From Zygnema cylindricum (taxonomy: Eukaryota > Streptophyta > Zygnematophyceae > Zygnematales > Zygnemataceae), in assembly GCA_037447655.1 (NCBI GenBank), contig JBBHKE010002614.1, forward strand, positions 208,786-272,785: a stretch of DNA of 64,000 nt. The letters are read 5' to 3'. The notes beneath the pieces were generated by a model. It was not told the DNA's origin. It ran no database searches and saw only the letters and a list, made by a program, of their open reading frames with translations. A program made the translations under genes and the position numbers. Position 1 is the first letter of the stretch. Every line of letters begins with the position of its first letter. This document shows positions 33,501 through 43,958 of the stretch, in pieces.

Positions 33501-35639
33501 AGAGGGAGAGTTTGAGCGACTGTGAGAGCGAGAGGAGAGGGAGAGGCCATATAAGAAGAACGCACATTGAGTCGTTTCCCATGAGGCAATTACATGAAGG
33601 AGAGGCAATACTTGCTTCTATTGATTGGTACAAGAGAGAGGAAAGTGACAGAAAGAAAGAAAACATAGAATCGGGAGGACAAAATGTAGAAAAAGTGGAC
33701 ATAAAGAAAGGAGCGAGAATGGAAGAAAGATGTCCACAATCTGTAATTCTCAACTTCCACAATTTTAAATCTCACAGTGTCTAACTGAAGACCACTTACT
33801 TGGCACATCTTGCCTTCAGAATCGACGAAAAGACATTTTTTGTGCCCTCCACAGCAGGGTCCACAATCTCTTTGTACGGATCTTTCTTTGCTTTTAGATA
33901 GACTGCAGTTGCCACGTGGCACACATATTCACATCCTTCCATGACTTTATCAAAGCTTCCAGAAATCATGAGGTCAGCGGAAAATAGCTCCAAATGGCCA
34001 TTTGTTCCCTCTCCCTGTCAAAACAAATGTTTTATTTTGCAAATTTTCAGTTATATGGCATTTTCAGATCTTTTGTGACTCTTCAGTTCTTGTGCAAAAT
34101 TCTAGCTATTTTGCTTACTTTTAGCTCAATTTCAAGGTTCATCGAAAGGCTCAATACATTTTCAGTTTTGAACAAAAGACTCAAAAGCACAACGATAAAA
34201 AGTAGGAAGTTGAAAACTTTGGAATGTGGAAAAAAAAACTGTTTTCAAAGAACAAATAAAAGCTTGATGGTCAACGGACAAACGTTATTCCTTGGTCAAA
34301 GAACCAAACTACTAAGGCTGTAAAGAAGCAAATTTAGGAATGTTGGTTCAATGATGACTTCTAGGAATCGATTGCTAAAAGTTAAAATCTAAAAGTCAGA
34401 AAACTAAATTGAAGAATGATTGTCGAGCATGAGGATTCAAATTCACAGAACCAACAAAAATGGTGCAGAAAGACAAGATAAGAAAATTGTACAAAAAGAC
34501 AAAATAACAAAAAACGGTACTAAAAAAGAGAAAAACGGATAGCACCAGAAAAAAAACAACCACAAAAAAGAAATGGTAAAATCATTCACATTTCACATTT
34601 CTACAGGAAAATACAAAAAAGTGACGCGCAACTTGACGATGTCATTTTTGAGAGCAAGTTCCAAAAGATCATGTTGACTTAGAAGTAATCTTTTTCAAAG
34701 TTTTTGAGAAAATAGTCGAATACTAAAAGATGTCTTACAACTTGACAGTTTCACATCAAAAAATGCCAAAAGATCATATTCAGGTTTTTGGTCTCAAATT
34801 TTCTAGAAAAAAATACCAAAATATAATATTTGCTTACAGGTTTCTGGATTTCAAATCTTTAGAGATCATGTAAAATTTTATATGTCGACTTGACAGTTTG
34901 GGAGAAAATACCAAACAATCATATCGACTTACGAGTTTTCAATTTCACACTTTTCGAAGAAATACAAAACATTGATATTGACTCACAAGTTTTTGAAGCC
35001 AACCATTTTTTTTTTCGTCGTTCGAATCTCGAACGATTCCCTTAACCTTGTATCCCTTTTTCAACAACTGTCGAACCACATGAGATCCAATGTAGCCTGC
35101 AAAACGATGATAGAAAATGAAAGATAAAGACTTGCGAAGTTATTTGAAGCCCATTCACTTTTAATTTATGTTCTAATCTTCTTTGGTTTCCTTCTTGCTT
35201 ACATTGACTCACTGCGTAAGAAACGTAGAAATCGAAAAACAAGGAAAAGAAGGATTTATCAATGTATCCTATTTTACACCTTTGCAATGAAAGATAAAGA
35301 CTTGAGACAGTATTCGCCCATTCACTTTCTAGTTTATGTTTTGTTTTCGTTTCATTTCTGAAAATAAAGAGCTTTTTGGTTTTGAATATGTTGCTCACAT
35401 TGACTATCAAAGGCCATTTCAAAGTTTAATTAATATTTTACATTGTTTCTTTTATTTCAAAAGAAAAAAAAAGCATTTATTAAAGTCTAATTGCTTACAT
35501 TCACTTCAGTTTACTTCAAATTTTAAAAACTGACATAGAGCAGTAAAAGAGACCAGTAGTGAGCTTTGATGAAAGTGACGTCACCTCCAGCACCCGTGAC
35601 GCAGACAGTGATTTCAGAATTCTTAGAAATGTCCGCCAT
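30514..35639 (-). CDS. extended SDR, cinnamoyl-CoA/dihydroflavonol reductase-like
   Basis: Likely NAD(P)H-dependent reductase of the extended short-chain dehydrogenase family that includes CCR, DFR and anthocyanidin reductase; the substrate cannot be told. Exons on the minus strand: 35639-35585, 35096-34987, 34014-33800, 33355-about 33091, 32400-32230 and about 30825-30514. Phases agree across the first three junctions. TGAGGYIGSHV (residues 15-25) is the dinucleotide-binding loop. VVMTSS, then PYVVAK (Tyr164, Lys168), form the catalytic triad, and INIVDVRDVAYCHVAA is the family core. The CCR signature NWYCYGK is absent. Problems: a one-base frameshift in an A5 run (33217-33221); the exon-4 donor must be A/GTACCC, not the stronger GTGAGT four bases upstream, to keep phase; and the piece between exon 5 and the last exon is unplaced (candidate MATKVNFPPENCEKM, 31064 leftward, out of phase). 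Gene or recent pseudogene. Confidence 0.72.
33360..33545. repeat. purine-rich microsatellite in an intron of the reductase gene
   Basis: GGGAGA-type repeats on the plus strand (CT-rich in the transcript), upstream of the exon-4 acceptor. It may serve as an extended polypyrimidine tract; otherwise a simple repeat. Confidence 0.8.
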
Positions 35640-35680
35640 GTCTCAACCTTCACTTCTCCAAATAAATAGTTACCACCTAC

Positions 35681-35995
35681 AGAGAAGCTCCACAGCTATA
35701 CAGCAAATACTGCAATATGAAGTTGTGACTCAAAACTTATGAAGTTGTCACTCAAAACTTATGAATTGTCACGTCACGTACAGAGAAGCTCCACAGCTAT
35801 GCAGCGAATACTGCAATGTGAAGTTGTCACTCAAAACTTATGAATTGTCACGTCACGTACAGAGAAGCTCCACAGCGATGCAGCGAATACTGCAATGTGA
35901 AGTTGTCACTCAAAACTTATGAATTGTCACGTCACGTACAGAGAAGCTCCACAGCTATGCAGCGAATACTGCAAAATGAAGTTGTCACTTAAAAT
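35681..35995. repeat. 79-bp tandem repeat upstream of the reductase gene
   Basis: Four copies starting at AGAGAAGCTCCACAGC: 35681, 35782, 35861 and 35940. The last intervals are exactly 79 bp. The first is 101 bp because of an inner 22-bp duplication. It lies about 40-350 bp upstream of the ATG at 35639, where the promoter is expected. Confidence 0.9.
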
Positions 35996-36001
35996 TTCTG
36001 A

Positions 36002-36113
36002 CTTGTAGCATCTTTCAAACTGTCAAAAGTTTGGACTGCTTGTAGTATCTTTCAAACTGTCAAAAGTTTGGACTGCTTGTAGTATCTTTCAAACTGTCAA
36101 AAGTTTGGACTGC
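36002..36113. repeat. 37-bp tandem repeat, three copies
   Basis: Units start at CTTGTAGYATCTTTC, positions 36002, 36039 and 36076, nearly identical. Confidence 0.9.
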
Positions 36114-36470
36114 TTTAGTACAAAAGTGACTTGTTCTACTTTTTGCAACGGGGAGTGACCGCGGAGAATGTACACACCGTCGATTCGGACATTTTATATG
36201 GACACGCGAATCTAGCGTGTCGTCCAACACTTTTAGACAGCGTACGGAGACAATTCACCGACCGTTAGCGCCAAATAGACAGAAAAAAAGTCTGGCTGTC
36301 ACTTTTTCTGGTTTTCCACAGCGACAGTGACACGTTGTAACCCTTTGTCGCAAATCGCGACCGTCGCATAGAAGGCGAAAGCTCTGTGGTGGTCAAATCG
36401 CGTCATACATTTTGTCGGTTGTCATTTTCGCTTCAAATGTTTCCTGTACTTCCCTTTGTTTGGATAGCTA

Positions 36471-36667
36471 CACCGCCAATCGCTATTAGAGTCAAGGATT
36501 AAATAGCGTCAAAAAAAAATTAGCGTTATTGATTCTAATTTAGTGCCTGAGACGTGGCAGATTATGGTCCACGAACTTAAATAGCGTTATAAATTTTATT
36601 TCAGGTTTATTTTTTTGAAAAAAGGGCACCGAATTGGCGTTATATACTCTAATAGCGATTGGCGGTG
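36471..36667. mobile_element. MITE 1 (197 bp) with TA target duplication
   Basis: Perfect terminal inverted repeats of 22 bp beginning CACCGCCAATCGCTATTAG, flanked by TA on both sides (36469-36470, 36668-36669). No coding capacity. Size and TA duplication suggest a Tc1/mariner-related (Stowaway-like) MITE, though the ends are not the classic CTCCCTCC. Confidence 0.8.
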
Positions 36668-36730
36668 TAGTAAATCAACGCCCGTTACACGGGCATGTAC
36701 CTGTCAAGTTTATCATGCCCGTACTGCGGA

Positions 36731-36930
36731 CGCACGGAAACGTCACGTTGTGCCAGCTGTACGGCGGTCTGTACCGCTGAAGCACGGCAGCGTCACGTTG
36801 TGCCAGCGGTACGACGGTCTTTACCGCTGACGCACGGCAACGTCACGTTGTGCCAGCAGTACGGCGGTCTGTACCGCTGACGCACGGCAACGTCACGTTG
36901 TGCCAGCGGTACGGCGGTCCGTACTTCGGA
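36731..36930. repeat. 50-bp minisatellite, four copies
   Basis: Units start exactly every 50 bp (36731, 36781, 36831, 36881) and share GCACGGCAACGTCACGTTG and GTGCCAGCGGTACGGCGG text. Frames across it are by-products of the repeat. Confidence 0.92.
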
Positions 36931-36949
36931 CGATCGCGCAGCAACGTTA

Positions 36950-37489
36950 CACTGCGAATCGTTATTAGTGTCAAAGTTTAAATAGTGTTGAAGGTAATTT
37001 ACCGATATTGATGCTAATTAAGAATTTGTTTTTTCTTTTTTTAAAGGTGTATTGTATTTTTGGCTTAATGCTAATTTGGGAATGGCAAAAATGAAATATT
37101 CTCCATACGATTGTATACATTGACATATGTTTTCGTACAAAATATTAGAAATCGTAAGCAGTCGTGAAATTTAAATATCCGTACAAGTCAGACTAATTTA
37201 CGTGTCAGACTAATTCCGTTTTTTTAGCGCACGTTCCTATGCGTGCGCATCTGATTTAATTTCATTTTTTGTAAAAGTTTCACTTGAAAAGGTACATTTA
37301 TGTACGGTCTGACATCGACCGTACACCACACTATTTAGATCTTGTTGTACTTTCGTTTTTTACGCTATTTTGTACGGTACCTTAATTAACGTCAAGGAAA
37401 AATTAAAATCATGTATCCTATTTGAGGAAAAAAATCAAAATTTTAAGAACCCAAATAAGAGTTATTGACATTAATAACGATTCGCGGTG
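36950..37489. mobile_element. MITE 2 (540 bp), same TIR family
   Basis: Ends CACTGCGAATCGTTATTAG and, inverted, CACCGCGAATCGTTATTAA, about 22 of 24 matching, flanked by TA (36948-36949, 37490-37491). It sits inside the minisatellite: joining the flanks restores GCAACGTTACATTGTGCCAG, matching other units of the array. No transposase. Confidence 0.78.
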
Positions 37490-37491
37490 TA

Positions 37492-38060
37492 CATTGTGCC
37501 AGCGGTCTAGCAATCTGTACACCGACGGTTGGCAACTTTATATTACGTTAGTGGTACGGCGGTTTGTACACCGACGGTTGGCAATGCAATATTACGCCAA
37601 CCGTACAGTAGTATGTACAACGACAGATGGCAAACGTAGAATTATGCCACCCGGCGGCAACGTATAATTATGCCAGCCGGCGGCAGCGTATAATTATGGA
37701 ATCGTAAAGTTATGCCAACCTGTGGCAATGTAGAAAATTGCCAGCAGGCGACAGCGTAGAAAATTGTCAGCAGGTGGCAGCGTAGAAAATTGCCAACGGC
37801 CGGCAACATAGAAAATTGCCAATCGGCGGCAGCGAAGAAAATTGCCAGCGGGCGGGCGGCAGCGTAGAAATTATGCCAACTGTCGATAGCGTAGAATTAC
37901 GTTAACTGTTGGCAGCGTAGAATAACGCCAGCCGGCAGCAGCGAAGAATTACGCCGACGGGCGACAACGTATAATTATGCTAGCGCTACAGAGGTCTGTA
38001 ACGCGACGGGCGGCAACGCTACATTGTGCCAGCGGTACGGCCGTCCGAACTGCGGACGGG
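37492..38060. repeat. degenerate minisatellite continuing after MITE 2
   Basis: Begins and ends with the 50-bp-type units (TTGTGCCAGCGGTACGG at 38026). In between is a 20-25 bp unit GGCAGCGTAGAAAATTGCCA in about 15 variable copies. Much less regular than 36731-36930. Confidence 0.8.
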
Positions 38061-38159
38061 CAAAAAAAATCCTTGATAGACACACCGCATATATAAGGGT
38101 TTCCAAAAAGGCGAACAAAGTTCTCTTATTTGTATACTGATAATATAATATCCATTTCA

Positions 38160-38720
38160 AAAGTCAAGAGATAGAATCTTTGCTAATTTTGGTCGTATCC
38201 CTTTTAGGTTTCGAAGGAAATGATTCATTTGTCAGTCTTTTACTTAAAAGTTTTTGAAAAGGCACCTTCAAACGCTTTCGACGTTTTTTCGCCTCACTCT
38301 AAATTTGTCGCCTTCCGCTGGATATATTTATCTTGCATGTTGCCGCAAGTTTCGGCGTCTTTTTCTCTTTTTGATTTCCATGGCTTCCTTATCTACTTTT
38401 TCGGCCATATTTTCTCCATTTTACAACCAAATTATACATTTCGATACTCCACGTAAAACGTTTTCGACGCCTTTACCCTAACACTAATGTTTTTGCTTTA
38501 CGTTGGTTCTTTTCATCGTGATTCTTGCCGCAAGCTTCGGCGTTCTTTTTTTCTTTTTAATTTTCAGCTCTTTCTTTTCAACTTGTCACGTGCTTTCATG
38601 TCTGGCCGTCCATAGCAAGGAGTAACACAAATCGGACAACTTGGTTTGCCAATTACGAGTTGCCGCTTGGATACTTTCTGGTGAGTGGACACTTGGCACC
38701 TTGGTGAGCGTGTTTAATAT
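38160..38720. other. T-rich stretch with two related blocks, no gene
   Basis: Two diverged blocks share TTGCCGCAAGYTTCGGCG (38341 and 38528) about 187 bp apart. It may be the 5' leader of NL2. No coding feature is supported. Confidence 0.4.
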
Positions 38721-38863
38721 TCCACAACACCAAAACCGGTGGTCGTACCAAACTGTCGTAGTTTCAATTGTTAACATACGTGAAATGTGTCTATTGATAC
38801 CCGGATTGTGGTGTAATCCACATTAAAAACCTAATAAAATTGGACCCGCCAGTTTCAACATCT

Positions 38864-38943
38864 GAGTTGGTGAGTTGGGGACATAGTGATAAGTGCATTC
38901 AGAGATTAAGTGAAAGGTCCCGGGTTAAAATCCTAGCAGACTC
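38864..38943 (+). other. tRNA-like module of NL2, copy 1
   Basis: GAGTTGG to CAGACTC with TTAGTGCATTC-like and GGTTAAAATCC text. The most degenerate copy. Confidence 0.5.
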
Positions 38944-39662
38944 ATCATTTCCTTAAATGGGATCGTTCATTCAATTATCTGATTCTACGAATCTTAGCAT
39001 CAACAACTCAGCCGGCTAGGGAATTGCAAGAAGGGGGAAAAAAAAAACAACCAAAAACACAAAAATAGCAACACTAAACACAAAAACCAAAACCATCGCT
39101 AAAGATCACCGTTTCCATTTCAGGGTTGACGGTTTATCCACGGTTCAAGAAATTCCATTTTTTATAAAAAAAGGAAAAAAAAAACGAAAACGAAACAAAA
39201 CAACCAAAACCGTCGCAAAAGGTTACGAGGATTTATTTTGGCTTAGTGTCTTCTTTTTCACACAACTACTTTTCTTTGCCCCCCCGTAAACGACAAGCAT
39301 CAAACTCTCCTTCCCCATCATCTTGCATGCATGCGCGTGTACGGATCATCTTCCCGAATCATCTCATACGCCACCCATCGACGCCCTTGCACCCCAACCC
39401 TTTCACCAAAACGCTACGCTTGCTTCAACACCCTCGCCCCAAATTGGGAAAACCATCCCTTACCCTTACCCACACCTCAATATTGCCCTCCTCATCGTTG
39501 GGAGAAATCCCAAGCTTTCTCTTTGTCCCTCTTTTTATACCCTCTTTTACCTCCGACCCCATTTGATGTTGACATACGTGGAACGTGCCGATTGATACCC
39601 GGATTTGTGATAATATCCACACTAACACCCTAATAAAATTGGACCCGTCGGTCTCAACATCT

Positions 39663-39739
39663 GAGAAGGTGAGAAGGTGGCAAATTTACTGTATTCACAG
39701 CTAAAGTGAAAGGTCCTAAGTTCAAATCCTGGCCGGCTC
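39663..39739 (+). other. tRNA-like module of NL2, copy 2
   Basis: Ends GGCCGGCTC. TTCAC/GTGAA arm around AGCTAAA and T-loop TTCAAAT, as in the 7490 copy. Confidence 0.55.
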
Positions 39740-40019
39740 ATCATTCTTTTAATTGGGATCGTCCATTCCATCCCCCGATTTTACGAATCTTAACATGTCG
39801 CCTCATCATTCCCTTTATTAGGATTGTCCATTCTATCCTCCAACTCTACGAATCCTTACATGGTGTCAGTGCCAAGGGGATCAAGTTTACATTTACATTA
39901 TGACCGGTTACCTCTCCGAAGGGGTGTTGACGCGCGTGAAAGGTGTCGATCGATACCCGAATTTGTAGAAATATCCACACTAAAACCTATTAAAATTGGA
40001 CCTGCATGTCTGAACATCT

Positions 40020-40091
40020 GAGCTGGTGGCAAAGTGGTTAGTGCATTCACAACTTAAGTGAATGGTCCCAAGTTCAAATCTTGGCTGGCTC
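40020..40091 (+). other. tRNA-like module of NL2, copy 3 (72 nt)
   Basis: Acceptor-like GAGCTGG/CTGGCTC, box-A-like TGGCAAAGTGGTTAGTGC, anticodon-arm-like TTCAC-AACTTAA-GTGAA, perfect T-stem CCAAG/CTTGG around TTCAAAT. The best folding copy; the base before the apparent anticodon CTT is A, not the U of real tRNAs. Confidence 0.6.
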
Positions 40092-40574
40092 ATCATTCCT
40101 TTTATTTGGGATCGATCATTCTAACCTTTGATTCTACAAATCTTAACATTTGACACTCAATCAACTCCTCTAACAAAACTACACTTAGCCCCCCCACGTG
40201 GATCAATTCCATCCCCCAATTCCTCTCGCTCACACTTCCCACCTCTCTCGGGTCCTTGTTTATGTGCCTCCACATTCAACCCACATTTCTCGTCCTTCTT
40301 TTTCGCATGTCACCCCTTTTTCTACTGTTTCTACATAACGGGTTCTATGTTCACATTACGGGAAGCCTTATGCTCTAGGTGCTAGTTTAGCTAGACAAGT
40401 AAAAGCGTGTCCCAAGAGCATTCTAACTCCAACTACTCAAGACGAGCATCTTACCAGTACTACCCCCCTCCAACGCCACCCTCTCACCACGATTATAATT
40501 TTATACCCAATCTTAATGGTTTAGGATACTATCATTCAGCTCCCTTAGACCCCAACTCTACTCGCGTATTCGTG

Positions 40575-41136
40575 ATGTGAAAGTTATAAGTGACTTAAGA
40601 ACTTTTGAATAAAAATTTCCATCTGTGATTTTTGTAAATTTGACGTAGAATAAATTCACATCCGACATCTGTTTGATGTAAAAAAATTGTATGGTGGTTC
40701 CTTCTTGCATCCTCTAAATCTTGGTAGAGTGTGAGATATTTTTGTTGTCTATGTTGCATTTAGTTGTTCGTTGAAGTTGCTTGGCAGATTGTTTTTTTGC
40801 TTATTTCGGTATGTGATGGCTACAGGGCTGCCCCAAAACATCAGTTTACGGCCCACCCTTAGGTATACAAGTTTTTAATGGACACGAGTATATTTATCGG
40901 GCCAACATGGTGGAATCCTATTTCACCAATATCAATCTCTTTGATGTTTTACAAGGTACTTTGGCAGTATTTAATCTGAACTAGAAGAGGAAAAATACCC
41001 AATCTCTTCATTTGATCAGATTCTTGATTTCAAAAGCGCTTCATATGGTTCTCATCCAAATGAAAAAGGCATTGGAAATTTGGTTTTCTCTCTGAAATGT
41101 GTAAAGTCTTGCTAATGTGCAGCATGAGGTTATCAT
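40575..41136 (+). mobile_element. 5' part of relic copia E8
   Basis: Old plus-strand copia remnant. A decayed primer-binding site AGTTTACGGCCCA lies at 40843-40855. Gag-like text ANMVESYFTNINLFDVLQG follows (40905-40965), similar to E6 MVESSFETADLFGVLDG. Sequence before 40840 may be its LTR. Element E5 inserted at 41137; the right half resumes at 61222. Confidence 0.6.
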
Positions 41137-41676
41137 TGTTGTTTTTGGAAAGCTTTTCGTCACTTGAAGCACATACAGGTTTTTGAATGATACCGACACC
41201 AACTTTGGAACAACGCAACTACGACGGAGATGGAACAACCGCAGCTGCGTTTTTTTTTTATATGGTCCGTACAGACGAACGCAGCATGCGACACAACGGG
41301 ACAAAGGCAACTGCAGATATTTTGGTACAGGACAACGCAGTTGCTACGCAACAAGACAAACGCAGCTGGGCTATTTTTGGTATGGGACAACGCAGCTGCT
41401 ACGAAGCTGCGGAAACTTGAATGTGATTAGGAATTGGACCGCGCTGCTACGATTGATATGAATCAACTCAACGGATGAGATGTATAAGGGAATAATTAAG
41501 TGACTTGCTGACAGATGTTCTACAATAACCAGATAGACGTACCCAGACAATTGTCACTAAGCCAGACAACAAATATTTGAACAAATCACATGTATACGAT
41601 TCTCAGTAATATTGATTGTACAGTGATAGATTAATTTTAGCGTGATTAGGAGCACTTAGACCTCAGTGGTATTTTA
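41137..41676 (+). repeat. 5' LTR of E5, left piece
   Basis: TGTTGTTTTTGGAAAGC start, then ATACCGACACCAACTTTGG and repeated GGACAACGCAGYTGCTACG units (41330, 41385). Continues at 55560 after the E2 insertion. Confidence 0.9.
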
Positions 41677-43945
41677 TGCAATTCTGTGTCCCCCATTTGG
41701 ACCAAAATTGAGGAAGCCTCTAGGTAGTTGTCAACTAACCCACTTTCAACTAGAGCAACTGCCACCCAAGCAGACAAATAGATAATCTGACTGCACCCTT
41801 TTGCATTCTGGACTCCCCTGAGTCCACAGCAAGAAGAGTCACTGAAAACGCCCAACCAGACGATTAGTTATGGAGGGGCCAAGATGCCAATATTTATACA
41901 AGCTTATTGGGAGAGAGGCGGCTACCTCATCAATCTACTAAGTCCTAAACCCTCTCACAACTTATATCTACTGAGGTAAGAAACGAATCAGAAGACTATA
42001 GAGTACAAAAAGGTACTACAGCCGATGTACTTTCTGTACGGCTTGTGTACGACAAGACCATGGAGTTGACGCTTGTCTCCCTCGGACTTGTCCTCATGTT
42101 CTCCGTGATTTCCTCTTCTTAATGACATTGTGCCACGTGTCGCCAGGTCATGTCACGACCAAAAACCGCCAAGGCGGCCATTTCGGGATCTCGGCAATGG
42201 TGCGGGCCATCGGATCAAAACCAGCTTTAAACGAGAGTCGTTCAAAAACAAATGTCCGGTACATTTGTTTCGTGAGCACTAAACTCCAACTAGTTTCTAT
42301 GTATTCTATTTATAATTTCGTTAATCGGATTAGTCGTCTATCTATTGTTTAAATAGCAATCAAACCTTATGTATCCTGTCGGACTACTACGACAGACTGG
42401 TAAGGGTTGACGGCTACGCCTCGCCCTACCGGTCGGAGGTTCGAGTCGTGTCGGACTCAACCTTTTTGGTTGAGAGTGACTTGGGTCACTCTTAAGCCCT
42501 GCCTATGGAACTAAGGCAGCCATGGCTCCACCGCCCTCTCTCTCCTTCAGTGACTACTGTTGTCCATAGCCATTTTCAGCCATGGATTTACCCTCGGAAG
42601 CACCACATACTACCCAAAAACAACCTACTTTTAATCAACACAGAATTCTACAGAAATATCAAAACAAGCTGAAACTATAAACACAGATAGTTTCTAAGAT
42701 AAAAGATAACTTGACAAAATTTTGAGACAAAAATAAAAACAGAGTGATCACATCATCTGGTCAAAGTTGCAGAAAAACAGTCTGCGAGAACTTTGATAAA
42801 ACTGACCAACTTCACAATGAATTAAAACACATACCAGGCTTACAATAGGCCTGCAAATCTGTGACAATATTACCGATATAGAGAGGAACTCACATGCAGA
42901 ATTTCAGATAATTTTGCCAATATATCTGAGAGTAATCCTCAAATAAAATTACCAAAAATCACCATAAACAGTTTTTGGTCCAAAAAGTTCCTATGTTTTA
43001 AAATGACAAAGTCCTACAAATATAAACTAGAGCTCACTACTGAACGTACGGAGGCATACCAGCCGTGCGCTATCTACCATCTACCTCAATTAATGTTAAC
43101 ATACCCGAATACTTCAAGGTAAGTCAAAATGAGTAAAAGTACACTAATAACTAATTCATAAAAAGAAAAATCAATGTTTAACAAAATATTTACACCGACA
43201 ACAAAATCGTATGCGGAGTCATTGCGTGTAAGTCAACAAGACTCCACGAATCTCGTAAAACAATCCGAGCCGTCCAAAAATAGATATTGTGTGATTGACG
43301 CGATTTCGCGTCACCACTACTTGAAAAATACCGGCGGCCTTTGTCAGCCGTCCGTCACTCTTGTTCGGCACCCTCGATGTCGCGCCACGTAATCCCAAAT
43401 TCCACTTGACGAAACGACGTCAAACCATCCAAATTTGTCTGTACCGCAATTACGTACTTCGCCATAAATTACGCTTACCAATTTTAAGTCCTCCTGTGAA
43501 ATAAGATTCTTTGTACCGTCGCGTCTTTTTCCATAAATGCCACTTGTCGCATTATGTTTCGTACGTGCGACGTACCATTTCAATCTCTTCGAATATTTTA
43601 CGTCGGATCGCGTCGCAATCCGCGTCCATTTCTTAACGCATTCCGCGCCACTCAATTACTCCATCACGTCCCTTTAATTTTACTCATACATTTACTCCCC
43701 CAATCCACAAATCCATCCGAACCTCCATTTGTATAACCACATTACTTCCGGTAATAACATACGTACGAAACGTCGCGTGCGCACAAAATGTCCGTACGCA
43801 CGAAACTAAGTTTTCAAAACAACAACTACAACAAGTATGGGGACTAGAGAGAGAAGGTGGAGGCAGGTTGCCTATGTTTTTCCTTTTTCTTTTTATTTTA
43901 ATTAACACCTAGAAAATACCTCCCCTAAATCTAGTGATTTCAACA
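41677..43945 (-). repeat. 3' LTR of E2, split by a solo LTR
   Basis: Starts (minus) TGTTGAAATCACTAG at 43945 beside the polypurine tract 43946-43958, ends GACACAGAATTGCA at 41677. Interrupted at 42558-43824. A tRNA-like stretch is on the plus strand at 42392-42460. Confidence 0.9.
42558..43824 (+). repeat. solo LTR (1267 bp) inside the E2 3' LTR
   Basis: TGTTGTCCATAG to AAAACAACA, with a perfect 5-bp duplication ACTAC (42553-42557, 43825-43829). No coding sequence. The middle matches 63600-64000 (CACATGCAGAATTTCA, TAGGCCTGCAAATCTG). CAAATATAAACT near 43018 is a possible TATA box in plus orientation; the related copy has CTATATATACA. Confidence 0.88.
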
Positions 43946-43958
43946 CTCCCCTAATTTT

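Larger units (their letters stand above)
38740..40560 (+). mobile_element. 5' part of non-LTR element NL2 with three tRNA-like modules
   Basis: A plus-strand counterpart of NL1's 5' region. A ~230-bp unit (ACGTGAAA..., GATACCCGGATTTGTG, CCACACTAA, tRNA-like module, GGGATCGTCCATTC) occurs at about 38770, 39575 and 39925. Between the first two is text matching NL1's N-terminal region (RVYGSSSR and the Pro-rich part). At 40345-40400 GKPYALGASLARQVKAC is the zinc finger. The element stops near 40560, before any RT. Confidence 0.68.

Noticed and set aside
33163-33762. 199-codon frame across the reductase intron
   Set aside because: Its middle is the CT-rich microsatellite; only the part from 33355 downward is exon 4.
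35700-36113. CRISPR-like regular repeats
   Set aside because: Units are directly adjacent with no unique spacers and the context is eukaryotic; plain tandem repeats.
36615-36880. Cys-rich open frames of 60-70 codons
   Set aside because: They run through the exact 50-bp minisatellite; 50 is not a multiple of three, so the reading is a repeat artefact.
41646-41855. Small frame in the E2 LTR (MGVFSDSSCCGLRG...), also at 54473-54673
   Set aside because: The two occurrences are the two LTRs of one element, so the conservation is trivial; it may be a leader frame but is not supported as a gene.
43344-43655. 103-codon minus-strand frame
   Set aside because: Inside the solo LTR, no known domain, not preserved in the copy at 63576.
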